The notes: generated from the sequence alone by a model not told the origin. A stretch of DNA of 64,000 nucleotides from Wolbachia endosymbiont of Ctenocephalides felis wCfeT (GCF_012277295.1 NZ_CP051156.1:1-64000); one strand, 5' to 3'; numbered from the stretch's first letter, positions 28,988 through 39,942 are shown. Program-made: numbers and translations.

Positions 28988-30077
28988 GGCTTTGTTGCAT
29001 CGCTCTTTGGATAGGAGGCAATGCATAATAAATTCATGAAGCTATCTCAAATTTAGCCATGCCTATTTCAGTAAATTTGTTCAGCAAATAACACTTGAGT
29101 AGCATTTCTTTCTTACGGTTAATCTCAGATTTGTTCCTAAAACTAAACCCAAATGTTTGCTTCAGTCGCGAGAAAAAACTTTCTATATAAGATCTCTTCC
29201 CATAATTTATCTCTTTTTTCCACTTCTTCATACCATCTTCACCATATGACTTTATGAGCTTGATTGTAGAATTTCTCTCAGCCATATAATCCAGCTTTGG
29301 ATGCTCCACTGCATTGTTTTGCAGAGGAATTTTTGTCTTTATGCCAAGCTCATTGCACAATTTGTATAACTTCTTTCGATTATATGCTCTGTCTGCATAT
29401 AGTGTGCTTATATTGTATTTAGCATTAGCCCTTGCAATAAGATCACAGGCTCCATAGTGGTCAGAATAAACTCCACTACTGTATTTTGCAGCTATGACTT
29501 TTTTGCTACCTATCTCCAGCATTACATGCAATTTTCTTGTTTGCTTATAGCCACGGTACTTTCTATCTGTACCGTTTGCCTTACTATGGCCTGGAATATT
29601 ATTGTAGATGCTTATTCCAGTGCTATCTATGGCGATCTCAATATTTTCCATACTGTTTTTATCATGTCTTCGATCATTAATTTTTAAGTTAAGCTTTTTG
29701 AATCTTCTGGAAGCCTGGGAATAGCTGATAACTTGCAAATTTTTTCCTATTTGCTCAAGGTATCCCGCTATAAACCCCACCGTTTGTCTTAGGCCTATTC
29801 TAAACAAATAAGTTATTATGTGAATTAGAATTACGACTTTATCACTATAAATATTGTTGCCACCGGTCATTTTGGGACTTTTTTCGTACCAATTTTCTAT
29901 GGCATCGTTGACGTAATAAAAAATATTTCCTCTTTCTTGGAGAAATTTGTTATATTCGTAGCAGTTACTGACTTTCATTTTGACTGGCATATTTTTCCTT
30001 TGTCGGTTAAATGCCTGTTTATAATGAATTTCATCAGTAACTCCCAGTTCTTTTTACTTTAGCTATGCAACAAAGCC
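28988..30077 (-). mobile_element. IS5-type element
   Basis: This 1090-bp element is bounded by the inverted repeats GGCTTTGTTGCA (28988-28999) and TGCAACAAAGCC (30066-30077) around one transposase ORF. No convincing target duplication is seen in the flanks. It lies 30 bases from the IS66 composite at 30108-31661, both within the former J-domain gene. Confidence 0.88.
29034..29990 (-). CDS. IS5-family transposase
   Basis: The 318-residue DDE transposase has catalytic segments IEIAIDSTGISIYN, STLYADRAYNRKKLY and YGKRSYIESFFSRLKQTFGF, the last being the Y-(2)-R-(3)-E-(6)-K type signature of the IS4/IS5 group. The frame is open from end to end and looks intact. Only one copy is present in this window. 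Confidence 0.9.
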   Translation of the reverse strand: MPVKMKVSNCYEYNKFLQERGNIFYYVNDAIENWYEKSPKMTGGNNIYSDKVVILIHIITYLFRIGLRQTVGFIAGYLEQIGKNLQVISYSQASRRFKKLNLKINDRRHDKNSMENIEIAIDSTGISIYNNIPGHSKANGTDRKYRGYKQTRKLHVMLEIGSKKVIAAKYSSGVYSDHYGACDLIARANAKYNISTLYADRAYNRKKLYKLCNELGIKTKIPLQNNAVEHPKLDYMAERNSTIKLIKSYGEDGMKKWKKEINYGKRSYIESFFSRLKQTFGFSFRNKSEINRKKEMLLKCYLLNKFTEIGMAKFEIAS

Positions 30078-30107
30078 ACCCCACATTGATAATTAATGTT
30101 GTACCAA

Positions 30108-31568
30108 GTATCCATTCAGGTATATGGCTTAAGAAGCAATAGCCAGTAGGTTTTGAAAAGGATTTAACTTCTTTTGCCTCCAAGTCAAGTACAATGAAAT
30201 TATCCTCTCAAGAAACATATTTCCCCGTTTCGATTGTGTAAAATATGAAACTTTTCGGTAAACAACGTAATGCCGAATCTGTTGCTCAGCATAGTTGTTT
30301 GTCAGTGGAATATTTTCTGGATCGTCCAAAAATTTCCACATCATCAGATCCGATTTCATGATATTTTTTGCTACTCGAGACGCTCCAATTGCCTCGGGTA
30401 AATTTGATATATTCTTTAAGTAATATCTCGTTCGCTTGCATAATTTTCTTGCTCTTCTTATGAACCTTAATGTGTCTATTTCATCCTTTAACAGAGCTTT
30501 TTTCAATGCAAATAATTCAGTAGCAACATTCCTTAAATAATACCCCAAAACTTTCACTTCGCTATTCCAACTATGAGACAACCTTTCAAAATCTCTTGCT
30601 AAATGTGCCCAACAGACCTGCCTTTTCTTGCTGGAAAAGTAGTTGTAAGCTGCATATCTGTCGGTCACTACTAGGTTGTTATTCTTTCCAAATTTACTAT
30701 TTTCCAGGACTTTCATCCCTCTTGACTCTGTCAATTTGATCACACTTCCTATTTTGCTCGCAAACATCCAGCACCAGCCCTGTTTACCTTTGTTGTAATG
30801 GCTAGTTTCATCGATATGTAAAATTTTGCTCTTGCTTACCTCTTCCTCAATTTGCTCATATGCTTCTTGGCATTTTTCTGCCACTCTAGCCTCGCTATTT
30901 GATACACTACCGACGCTGATATCCAGGTTGAAAATGTCCTTTATAATATTTGCCACTTCTTTTTTCGAATTCTTGTAAAATCCACTTAATGCTGCAATTA
31001 CTGACTTAACTCTTGGACCAAATGTGTCCGCAGTTACTCCTTCTTGTAGCTTGCTACTTTTTCTTTTTCCACATCTTTTGCAACGTCCATGCTCTAGTTG
31101 ATATTCAACTACATACGGCTTGATTTCCGGCAAATCGACCTTTTGATGAGTATACGGATCTTTTGATACCGCAATTTCTCCTCCGCACTCACACGTATTG
31201 GGCAGTTCTATTTTTACCATCTCATCTGCCTCCATTTTAGGGCGGTAACTGCCTTTATGTCCAACCTGTGCTCCTACTTTCCTGTCACTTTTTGGCTTAT
31301 TTTCCCTCATCTTATATAATTCTTTGGAGCTTGGTATAGATGAATTTTTTGAACTTAAGCCAAGCCTTTCTTTTAACTCAGCGTTTTCGATCCTTAGCGC
31401 TTTATTTTCTGCTTTAAGCTCTTCTATTTTTGTTTCTAACTTTTCTATAGTCTGCTTAAACTTTCGCAAAATTCTAAAAGATCAACCATATTACCTCACA
31501 GCCACTCTAGTTTACCTTTTTAGCATTCCTTGTCTACTCTTTATTTTACCGCCCGGCTGAATGGATAC
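30108..31568 (-). mobile_element. IS66-family element, copy D (part of a composite)
   Basis: This 1461-bp complete element is joined directly to a 93-bp IS66 end fragment at 31569-31661 in opposite orientation. The 8-bp duplication TGTACCAA (30100-30107 and 31662-31669) flanks the whole composite and not the copy alone. The composite split the J-domain gene. Confidence 0.93.
30129..31469 (-). CDS. IS66 transposase, copy D (short N-terminus)
   Basis: The 446-codon frame starts at a TTG (reading MRKFKQTIEK), because one A is missing after codon 10 of the longer frame, which otherwise stops early. D-D-E segments are present, but the last reads NNYAEQQIR with Gln where other copies have Arg next to the Glu. 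Activity is uncertain on both counts. Confidence 0.85.
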   Translation of the reverse strand: MRKFKQTIEKLETKIEELKAENKALRIENAELKERLGLSSKNSSIPSSKELYKMRENKPKSDRKVGAQVGHKGSYRPKMEADEMVKIELPNTCECGGEIAVSKDPYTHQKVDLPEIKPYVVEYQLEHGRCKRCGKRKSSKLQEGVTADTFGPRVKSVIAALSGFYKNSKKEVANIIKDIFNLDISVGSVSNSEARVAEKCQEAYEQIEEEVSKSKILHIDETSHYNKGKQGWCWMFASKIGSVIKLTESRGMKVLENSKFGKNNNLVVTDRYAAYNYFSSKKRQVCWAHLARDFERLSHSWNSEVKVLGYYLRNVATELFALKKALLKDEIDTLRFIRRARKLCKRTRYYLKNISNLPEAIGASRVAKNIMKSDLMMWKFLDDPENIPLTNNYAEQQIRHYVVYRKVSYFTQSKRGNMFLERIISLYLTWRQKKLNPFQNLLAIAS

Positions 31569-31661
31569 ATTTCATTGTACTTGACTTGGAGGCAAAAGAA
31601 GTTAAATCCTTTTCAAAACCTACTGGCTATTGCTTCTTAAGCCATACCCCTGAATGGATAC
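31569..31661 (+). mobile_element. IS66 end fragment, 93 bp
   Basis: This is the transposase-stop end of an IS66 copy in plus orientation, ending GAATGGATAC. It is an inverted repeat of 30108-30200 with two mismatches, so the composite has 93-bp terminal inverted repeats. Its variant end (CCCCTGAATGG) is shared with the copy at 52227-53687. Confidence 0.92.
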
Positions 31662-32384
31662 TGTACCAAAATCTGGCCAATGATTATTTTTAATCAACTC
31701 TACTACAACGCTGGATAGAGCAACCATAGCTGAAACACAAATAATGGTATTGTCGATAGCATACAGCGTGTTTAACTTTTTTAGTACTATATCACTGTGC
31801 AGTTCTTGTGAGTGCATTTGTTCTCTTGTAAAGAAGATTGCGTTTACGATTAGTGCTAAAAATAGCCACGGCCAAATGTTTATGCTAAACATATAAAGTT
31901 GATAAGCAGCACTTTGTGCAGCACTACCGGCAGCGAGCTTAGATAAAGAAAACAAAACTTTGTCTTCTGGATTCAAAAATATGTATGTACATATGAAAAG
32001 AAAAACAGTTCTTTTGATAAGCTTATTTCTGTATAATAATAGCTTGTTAATTTCTCTTTGCATGCGCCGCTTTTCTGCTTCAGATTGTCGTGCATATGTA
32101 CTAGGATCTTTTCCTTCTTTTAGAGCTTGGACATGCTGCTCTAGCCTTTTTTTCTCTTCTGTCAGTTCTTTGAATTTTTCTCCTAAAATTTGTTTTTCTT
32201 TTTCACTTTTTGCCTTGTCGGGATGGCACTTTAGTGCTAGCTTCCTATAATACTTGTTAATTACTCCATATATTTTAGAAAATTCCTTACCTATTAATTC
32301 TTCTTCAGGAATTTTCCATTTTGAAAATAAGTCACGCAGACGTTTATCACAATAATACCTATTCCTATCTAAATAACCCTTCAC
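31662..32384 (-). pseudogene. J-domain membrane protein, truncated by IS66
   Basis: The N-terminus carries a DnaJ-type J domain (about 20-75) with YYRKLALKCHPDKAKSEKE, including the HPD motif that stimulates DnaK. A coiled-coil stretch (about 65-110) and three or four hydrophobic helices (about 125-220) follow. The coding frame reads out of the gene at PDFGT into 13 residues of IS66 sequence before a stop at 31620. The former C-terminus can be followed on the far side of the IS66 composite (TLIINVG, 30078-30099) and perhaps at 28895-28987. Membrane J proteins of this kind are seen in Wolbachia as possible host-interacting proteins. The truncated ORF may still be made. Confidence 0.78.
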
Positions 32385-32516
32385 CTAATTTATACCATAT
32401 AATATATATCTATAATACATTAAGTTATGTTGAAAGCAACTAAAAAGTGGTAAGGAAATAACTTTTTACTGCGGAGATTGTTAGCTATTATTTTCTAGTA
32501 TTGACTGGATAAAAAT

Positions 32517-34264
32517 ATGACAGCAAAACAAGTTATATACTTCATTTTAAAAATGCTAAGCTCATTTAAATGGCAAGTGATTTTTATATCTCTTGTGCCT
32601 TTAGTTTGGGCAATTGATCAATCTTTCAACCCATACATGGTGAAAATCATTTTGGATTGTATTGCCGTATCATCTGATTTTGAGTATTTGGCTATCCCTG
32701 TTGTATCTTATATTGTGATCTTATTTTTAATGGCATGCATTCATAGGTTGTATGATTATCTTATGGATATTTCACTTGTTCCAAATCTTCGCAGAAAAAT
32801 TAATGACTCAAGTTTTGAAGTACTCCTTGGACAAAGTAATCATTACTATCAAAATAATTTTGCAGGTAGCCTTGCAAATAAAGTAAATAATTTAGTAGAT
32901 AATATCCCAAAAGTTATACAACTTATATTAGAAATTTTTCTTTTTCAGCTCTTGGCGCTCGGCATTGCAATTTACACGCTATGGACAGTGAATGTAAGTT
33001 TTGCTATTGCTATGTTGGCTTGGTTAGGGTCTTTCATCATTTTATCCCTAACTTTTGTAAAGAAGTTGACGCGCCTTTCAGCCATTTGGTCAGAATATGG
33101 ATCAACAATTGCAGGTAAGATCGTAGACGTATTTTCAAATATTTTATCTGTCAGATTATTTGCAAGAAATAGCACTGAAAGAGCTTCTTTAAGGGCTGTT
33201 TGTAAAGAAGATGCTGCGATGGAGCAGAGAATCCATTGGATTTATTTTTGGATTTTCTGTGCTTATGGATTTTCATATGTAATCATGCAAGGGTGTAATT
33301 TGTACTTTTTAATTAAAGGTAAGCAGCAAGGTATAATAACCATAGGGGATTTTGCTCTTGTGATGGGGATTAACTCTACAATAGCTAGCTTTCTTTGGCT
33401 TTTAACGAGAAATTTTTCGCAGTTTGTGAAGATATGGGGAAGGATTATCAAAGGACTAAAGATAATCTTGGTAACTCCTGAAGTGCAGGATAAGCCAAAT
33501 GCAACAGATTTGGTTATTAAAGAAGGGAAAATTAACTTTGATAAAGTTCATTTTCATTATAAAGGCACAGAGCCAATATTTGAAGATAAATCCATAATTA
33601 TCAAATCCGGTCAAAAGGTAGGATTGATAGGATATTCTGGTGGTGGAAAATCAACATTTGTGAATCTGATCCTTCGGCTTTATGATGTGCAATCTGGAAA
33701 AATCTTAATTGATGGTCAAGATATTAGTGATGTAACTCAAGATTCTTTACGTAAAAATATTAGTATGATTCCGCAGGATCCATCGCTTTTTCATAGAACT
33801 CTTATGGAAAATATTCGCTATGGAAGTGCAGATGCTAGTGATGAGGGGGTTATAGAAGCTGCAAAACGAGCACATGCTCATGAGTTTATTGAAAAGTTGC
33901 CTCAGGGTTATGAATCGATGGTTGGAGAAAGAGGCGTCAAACTTTCAGGTGGACAAAGGCAGCGTATTGCAATTGCCAGAGCTATTTTAAAAACTCCCCT
34001 ATTTTGATTATGGATGAAGCAACATCGCAACTTGATTCTTTAACAGAAAGCGATATACAAAAGTCCTTGTGGGAGTTAATGCAGGATAAAACTACGATAG
34101 TAATCGCTCATCGCCTATCTACACTTCTACATATGGATCGCATTTTAGTGTTTGATCAAGGTAAAATTGTGGAAAATGGGAAACACCAAGAGCTTCTTTC
34201 AAGAAATGGTTTGTATAAAACACTGTGGGATGCACAGCAAAATAAAAGAAAATTAAAGCATTAA
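32517..34264 (+). pseudogene. ABC exporter (MsbA-like, fused TMD-NBD), frameshifted at Walker B
   Basis: The first ORF (32517-34007, 496 codons) has six membrane helices and the nucleotide-binding start: Walker A GYSGGGKSTF, Q-loop MIPQDPSLF and signature LSGGQRQRIAIARAIL. It then runs into a TGA at 34005-34007. The second ORF (34004-34264) resumes with IMDEATSQLDS (Walker B and D-loop) and IVIAHRLST (H-loop). One inserted A near 34000 would rejoin them into one half-transporter of about 580 residues reading LKTPLILIMDEATSQLD. This is either a single-base loss (TTTT-rich site) or a sequencing error. Without Walker B and the H-loop the first ORF cannot hydrolyse ATP. A lipid or drug export role is possible, but no substrate is evident. 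Confidence 0.85.
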
Positions 34265-34326
34265 ACTATTAACAAGTGAATCGCATATGATATCTTCACG
34301 TCATTCACTATTTTAAAATATAAGTT

Positions 34327-35016
34327 ATGGACATAAAAGCTAAAATAAATTCCAAAAATAGACGTTTGAAAGCAAAGAATGTTGGCACGGATATACTTAT
34401 CTCTATCACAATATTTGCGCCTTTCATGTTAATGGGTGGGTTAATCGCATTTTTATCATTTGACAGCGGCAAGCTAACTAAATGTGCAAAAATAGTACCA
34501 AAGTGGGCACAATTTATCAAAATTGAAGGCATAACTCCTGAAGTGAATTTTTTATTTTATTTTGCTCTGGCTTTTGCAATTGTAGTTACAGCATTAGTCA
34601 TTTGTGTGCTTTATAACAAGCATAAAAACTCTAAAGAGATGGGTGAGAATAATCTCAAGTTAGAAATCTTGAGTAAAGCAGAGCATCCAGAAAAGCACGA
34701 AATAAAAAAAGTAGAAGAAGGATATGCGCTACTTGATAAAAGATATTCAGGTGGTTGCATAGTACTAAGTAAGACTGGAAAGAAAGCGGTTGTGCTTGAA
34801 TATGTTAAAGAAGAACAGCCTGGTTGGCATGAATATAAGGTTACTGAGTACCAAAATAGAGAAAAATCTAACTTGACTGTACAAGATTTCTCAAGTGATT
34901 TCTTTATAAAAGGTAACCCGGAAAGAAAAGATATAACAGTCTATGAATGTACACTTTCTCTTTTAAGCAATGTGATAATCGGGAAACACACACCTTCTCC
35001 GGCAAAAGCAGGGTAA
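34327..35016 (+). CDS. Hypothetical membrane protein with two helices
   Basis: The 229-residue protein is not recognised. It has two hydrophobic helices (about 23-45 and 77-97) separated by a 30-residue loop, and a soluble C-terminal part of about 130 residues rich in Lys and Glu. It lies on the same strand as the ABC gene upstream and nuoG downstream, with gaps of 62 and 91 bases to its neighbours, so it may have its own promoter. Confidence 0.65.
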   Translation: MDIKAKINSKNRRLKAKNVGTDILISITIFAPFMLMGGLIAFLSFDSGKLTKCAKIVPKWAQFIKIEGITPEVNFLFYFALAFAIVVTALVICVLYNKHKNSKEMGENNLKLEILSKAEHPEKHEIKKVEEGYALLDKRYSGGCIVLSKTGKKAVVLEYVKEEQPGWHEYKVTEYQNREKSNLTVQDFSSDFFIKGNPERKDITVYECTLSLLSNVIIGKHTPSPAKAG

Positions 35017-35107
35017 ACAGAAGTTGGGGTGAAAATAGAGCTTGATTTAAGTATTGACGCTATGTGTTTCAAGTATTAAAATAAAAGGATAGTTTTTAGA
35101 AGTTTGT

Positions 35108-35311
35108 ATGGCGACAGCAAAGACGGCTAGTAAAAATAACCCTACCCAGCGTAAAAAAGCTGAGCAAAAAATGTATAAAGATAAGCCAGTTAAGCCTGTA
35201 AGGTATATAGACCGTGATTCACGTATGAATTATATGTCTGCCCAGTATGATAATGGCAATTTGGTTGAAGATGAAACAACTGGTGATCCTATCAAATGGG
35301 AAGCTATATAG
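35108..35311 (+). CDS. Small basic hypothetical protein upstream of nuoG
   Basis: The 67-residue protein is lysine-rich at the N-terminus (KTASKNNPTQRKKAEQKMYKD) and ends with an acidic, Tyr/Asn-rich half (RMNYMSAQYDNGNLVEDETT). It stops 10 bases before the nuoG start, so it is probably co-transcribed with nuoG. No family recognised. Confidence 0.65.
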   Translation: MATAKTASKNNPTQRKKAEQKMYKDKPVKPVRYIDRDSRMNYMSAQYDNGNLVEDETTGDPIKWEAI

Positions 35312-35321
35312 TTAGGTAGTT

Positions 35322-37370
35322 GTGGTTAAAATTACTATCAATTCTCAAGAATATAAAGTAGAACCAGGGCTTACTATTATTCAAGCATGTGAAGTTGTGG
35401 GAGTTGAAATCCCGCGTTTTTGTTATCACGAGCGTCTGGCAATTGCTGGTAACTGCAGAATGTGCTTAGTTGAAGTAGAAGGCGGGCCTCCAAAGCCTGT
35501 TGCTTCTTGTGCAATGCCAGTTGCAGAAAATATGGTTATTCACACTGATACTCCTAAAGTTAAAAAGGCACGTGAAGGTGTGCTTGAGTTCTTACTAATG
35601 AATCATCCGCTTGACTGTCCGATTTGTGACCAGGGTGGCGAGTGTGATTTACAAGATATCACAATGTCCTATGGAAAGGGGGTTAGTAGATTTGCTGATC
35701 ATAAAAGAGCAGTACCAAAAAAACATTTTGGTCCACTGATTGAAACTGCAATGAATCGGTGTATTCATTGTACTCGATGTGTGAGGTTTTTATCTGACGT
35801 TGCAGGTACAAATGAGCTTGGTGGCATTGGACGTGGAGAAAATGTAGAGATTAGTACATATATAAGGAGACATATTGACTCTGAACTATCTGGAAATATT
35901 ATAGATCTCTGCCCAGTTGGAGCTTTAACCTCAAAACCTTATTCGTTCACAGCGCGTCCATGGGAGTTATTGCATTGTGAGACTATAGATGTGCTTGATG
36001 CTGTTGGTAGTGCAATTAGGGTCGATTATCGAGGTCCGGAAGTTATGAGGATACTGCCAAGACTAAATGAGGAAATTAATGAAGAGTGGATATCAGATAA
36101 AACGCGTTTTTCTTATGATGGATTAAAATTGCAGCGTCTTGATCGTCCTTATGTAAAAAAAGATGGAAGATTAGTTTCAACTGACTGGAATGAAGCACTA
36201 ACTGTTGCTGCAAGAAAAATAAAGAACACAAAGCCAAATAAAATAGCTGCAATTGCTGGTGATTTAGTAGATTGCGAATCAATGCTTCTTTTGAAAGGAT
36301 TGATGCAAAAGCTTGGTTCGGGAAATATAGACTGTAGGCAGGATGGTACAAAATTTATACAAAATAATCGTGGATCATATGTATTTAATACCACTATTGA
36401 AGGTATAGAGAATGCAGATTTATGCTTGTTGATTAATACGAATCCAAGAGTAGAAGCACCAATTATTAATGCGCGTATGAGAAAGAGATACTTGCAGGGT
36501 AGCTTCTCTGTTGCAAGCATTGGTCCTGATATTGAGTATTTATACCACGTTGAAAAGTTAGGTGATGATCCTGGTGTTTTAAGTGAAATAGCGAACGGAA
36601 TTCATAAATTTTGTGAGGTCTTGAGTAGCGCTAAGAACCCTATGCTAATCATCGGTCAGGACGCACTAATCAGATATGATGCTGAGTCAGTTATAGCTCT
36701 AGCTGGCCAAATTGCGGAAAGGTTTAACATGATTAGAGATGATTGGAATGGCTTTAATGTATTGCATAAAGCTGCAGCACGGGTTGGAGGCCTTGATATT
36801 GGGTTCGTTCCTAAGAAAGATGGAAAAAACACTTTTCAAATACTAGAAAAAGCAAAAAGTGGTGAGATAGAAGTTGTTTATCTTCTTGGTGCTGATGAAA
36901 TCGATACAACAAGGCTAGAGAATACGTTTGTGATTTATCAAGGTCATCATGGTGATAAGGGTGCGCACGTTGCAGATGTTATTTTTCCTGGTAGTACATA
37001 TACAGAAAAATATGCAACTTATGTAAACACTGAAGGTCGAGTGCAAAGAACAAATTTAGCCACACTTCCTCCAGGTGAAGCAAAAGAAGACTGGCTAATC
37101 ATTAAGAACTTATCTCAACATTTAGATCTGTTTTTGCCGTATGATAGTTTATCTGATGTGAGAAAAAAATTGGATACTATCGGCCCACAATTTAGAAAAG
37201 CTGATCAAGTGGTCAAAAATAAATGGGTGCCAATTAGTGTTGATGGGGTAAGCTTAATCAATACACCTTTTACTTTAAAAGAAGTTAATTTCTATATGAC
37301 AGACTCAATAAGCCGAGCCTCAAAAATAATGGCAGATTGCACTAAGGCTTTTTGTGCAAGTGGCGCTTGA
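35322..37370 (+). CDS. nuoG: NADH-quinone oxidoreductase subunit G
   Basis: The 682-residue protein starts at GTG (35322). The N-terminal ferredoxin domain has CYHERLAIAGNCRMCLVEVEG for the 2Fe-2S cluster. Next come the His-Cys cluster region (HPLDCPICDQGGECDLQD) and MNRCIHCTRCVRF for a 4Fe-4S cluster, then a molybdopterin-oxidoreductase-like C-terminal domain. It carries iron-sulfur clusters in the peripheral arm of complex I. Other nuo genes are not adjacent; nuoD is at 47.5 kb. The split nuo layout is usual in Wolbachia. Confidence 0.96.
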   Translation: MVKITINSQEYKVEPGLTIIQACEVVGVEIPRFCYHERLAIAGNCRMCLVEVEGGPPKPVASCAMPVAENMVIHTDTPKVKKAREGVLEFLLMNHPLDCPICDQGGECDLQDITMSYGKGVSRFADHKRAVPKKHFGPLIETAMNRCIHCTRCVRFLSDVAGTNELGGIGRGENVEISTYIRRHIDSELSGNIIDLCPVGALTSKPYSFTARPWELLHCETIDVLDAVGSAIRVDYRGPEVMRILPRLNEEINEEWISDKTRFSYDGLKLQRLDRPYVKKDGRLVSTDWNEALTVAARKIKNTKPNKIAAIAGDLVDCESMLLLKGLMQKLGSGNIDCRQDGTKFIQNNRGSYVFNTTIEGIENADLCLLINTNPRVEAPIINARMRKRYLQGSFSVASIGPDIEYLYHVEKLGDDPGVLSEIANGIHKFCEVLSSAKNPMLIIGQDALIRYDAESVIALAGQIAERFNMIRDDWNGFNVLHKAAARVGGLDIGFVPKKDGKNTFQILEKAKSGEIEVVYLLGADEIDTTRLENTFVIYQGHHGDKGAHVADVIFPGSTYTEKYATYVNTEGRVQRTNLATLPPGEAKEDWLIIKNLSQHLDLFLPYDSLSDVRKKLDTIGPQFRKADQVVKNKWVPISVDGVSLINTPFTLKEVNFYMTDSISRASKIMADCTKAFCASGA

Positions 37371-37422
37371 CAGTATATATGATATCGTTTACGATTAAAG
37401 TTAATAATAATATTTATATATA

Positions 37423-37701
37423 ATGTTTGCAGTAATTGAGACTGGTGGGAAGCAGTATCTTGTACAAGAAGGTAGTGTGATAAAAGTTGAGAAGTTAGAA
37501 GTTGAGCAAGGAACAGAAGTAAAATTTGATAACATAGTTTATGCTTCAAACACTAACGCTGTTGTTAAAGCTGAAGTACTTAAGCAGTGCAGAGGAGAGA
37601 AAGTCATAATTTTCAAAAAGAAAAGAAGAAAGAATTACCGCAGAAAGGCTGGTCATAGGCAGTATATTACTGTTCTTCGTATTATTAGTATTAAAAAGTA
37701 A
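37423..37701 (+). CDS. rplU: 50S ribosomal protein L21
   Basis: The 92-residue protein begins [25 protein letters not shown] and contains [20 protein letters not shown], both typical of L21, which is about 103 residues in E. coli. It precedes rpmA by 10 bases, the usual rplU-rpmA pair. Confidence 0.96.
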   Translation: MFAVIETGGKQYLVQEGSVIKVEKLEVEQGTEVKFDNIVYASNTNAVVKAEVLKQCRGEKVIIFKKKRRKNYRRKAGHRQYITVLRIISIKK

Positions 37702-37711
37702 GGGATAAGAT

Positions 37712-38041
<330 letters not shown>

Positions 38042-38168
38042 TTTACCATAATAAGTTATTTTTCATATCAAATCTAATGTAGCTGAAGCTTGCTATATTA
38101 GCCTAATTTTCACCCCTGTACGTATGATAAAGAGGGAGTTGAGTTTTTGCTAAAAAACTTTAAAAATC

Positions 38169-38222
38169 TTGACAAAAGTTAAAATTTTAGTTAAAATTAT
38201 ATAAACAGCTAATTCAAAGGAG
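38169..38222 (+). promoter_or_regulatory. Sigma70-type promoter and RBS of the helicase-like gene
   Basis: TTGACA (38169-38174), a 17-base spacer and TAAAAT (38192-38197) form a good consensus promoter. AAGGAG (38217-38222) is a strong Shine-Dalgarno sequence 3 bases before the ATG at 38226. The control signals look intact although the gene is broken. Confidence 0.65.
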
Positions 38223-38225
38223 AAT

Positions 38226-39942
38226 ATGATAGACGAATCAAAATTAGACCTACATGAGTCCGCAAAAGCGGTATATAACAGTTACCTGCTGCTATATAAA
38301 TTAAATGAGCTTAAGGATGATGGAGGAAAATCATTACGAGATGTAATTTCGGAAGCGGTTGGTGATCGTAAAACTCAAACAGAGTTTAAAATAAATGATA
38401 AGCTATATACAGTTAATATTACTGAAGATGGTAAACTCAAAGTTCTGGGTGAATATACTAAACCAGAAGTTCAGGAAGTTAAAGAGGTACAAGAATATAC
38501 TAATGAAGATGTTATTGCTCTATGGGCAAATAGTGAAGTTTCTTTTGAGAGAGATAACAGTAATAACCTGAGCTTTGCAGCTGGTTTGCATGATGAATTT
38601 AGGTCACAAGATTTAAAAATTGGTGGATCTAATAAAAAAGTTCCATTTGCTTTGCGCTTTGCTAATTTTTATAAAATTATAGAAATATTGAATGACCAAG
38701 AAATATCTCTTCAGGAAAAGCTGAGATTAGCAAATAATATAGCAACTGGTTCAGGAAAGACTGGTGATATAGCACTTTTAAAATTTTGGTGCTACCTTGC
38801 AAATATCCCCTGCATAACTTTAGTTCCAAATGAAATGTTGAGGGTTCAGTCGAATAATTTTGAGAAGGCATTTTTGCCAGATGAGATTGCTCTAGAGTTT
38901 GGGCAAACTCTTTCTGAACATAATACTCAGTATGCAACTACAACATTCGAGGAGGCGCTTGATGCAAAGTGGAGTATACTAAATAGTAAATACGGCGAAA
39001 ATGGGGAATTAGCATTAATTATCATTGATGAAGCTCCAGAACTTAAAAGAAATGCTGTGCAAATGGTACGTGGCATTGAAGTTGCACGTCATAATCCAAT
39101 CGTTTATTCTAGCGCAACACCAGATTCATTTTTAAGCGAAAAGTTTGGAATAAAAAAGCAGATATTACTTTCTCCAAAAGAAAGAGTAAAGCTTGGAATT
39201 GGAAAATCGCTTAAAGTTTTTTATAAAATAATTGAGCAATTAACTCTTCAAGAAAAAGATAGTAGAAGTGCAAAAAGCGAGAATTACATTTCCCCAGCAC
39301 AAGAATATGTTTTACAAGATGAAATCACTCATTCAATCATTGGTAACTCATTACAACAAAAATTTAAAAATTATCATCAGGGCAATTTTTAGATATTGTC
39401 AGTAATTCTATAGACAGCTCAATAAATAAAAAAGGGCTAATTATTGCAAATAAAGAAGCAGCCAATAATAAGCATGAAAATGGACTGATGAATTCACTTA
39501 TTGGCTCTAAACCAAAAACATATAAAAAGGGGCGATGCAGAGAGTCATATATAGAAGCTATAAAAAAATTAAATATTGGCTTAAGTAAGAAAAACATAAG
39601 TGAATATGTAGATCAAAACTTAGAAATTCCAGCAAATTATAGTGAATCTTTAAGGTTTATACCTTTACATGGGTTAGTGAACATTACAAAAGCATTTTTA
39701 ACTCGAAATGGGGAAAATTTAGCTACCGCTTTAAATGCGATTGGAGATGAGTACGAAGTCACGCAAAGAATAGGTGAATTTCTGTAAGATCAGTATGGAA
39801 TCAGTAATGGTGAGGAGTATTCATTACGACTAAAAAGTAAGCTAAGCGGTATAATATTTAATTTAATAAGTCATATAAAAAGCAAGTATAATGATCCAGA
39901 ATACATGCACAGCATTGAAAGGAATTATACTGCAGATAAAAA
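38226..39942 (+). pseudogene. DEAD/SF2-type helicase-like gene, decayed and cut by IS66
   Basis: The first ORF (388 codons) contains helicase motifs: Walker A NIATGSGKTGD, motif II LIIIDEAPEL and motif III VYSSATPDSF. It leaves frame near 39370. The continuing frame (FLDIVSNSIDSSINKKG onward, annotated start at 39488) is open to a TAA at 39785-39787, and then again in the same frame (DQYGISNGEEYSLRLKS) until IS66 copy E begins at 39943. So the gene has one frameshift, one nonsense codon and an insertion or deletion at its 3' part. Its original role is unknown; Wolbachia carry several large helicase-domain proteins of accessory character. Confidence 0.75.
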
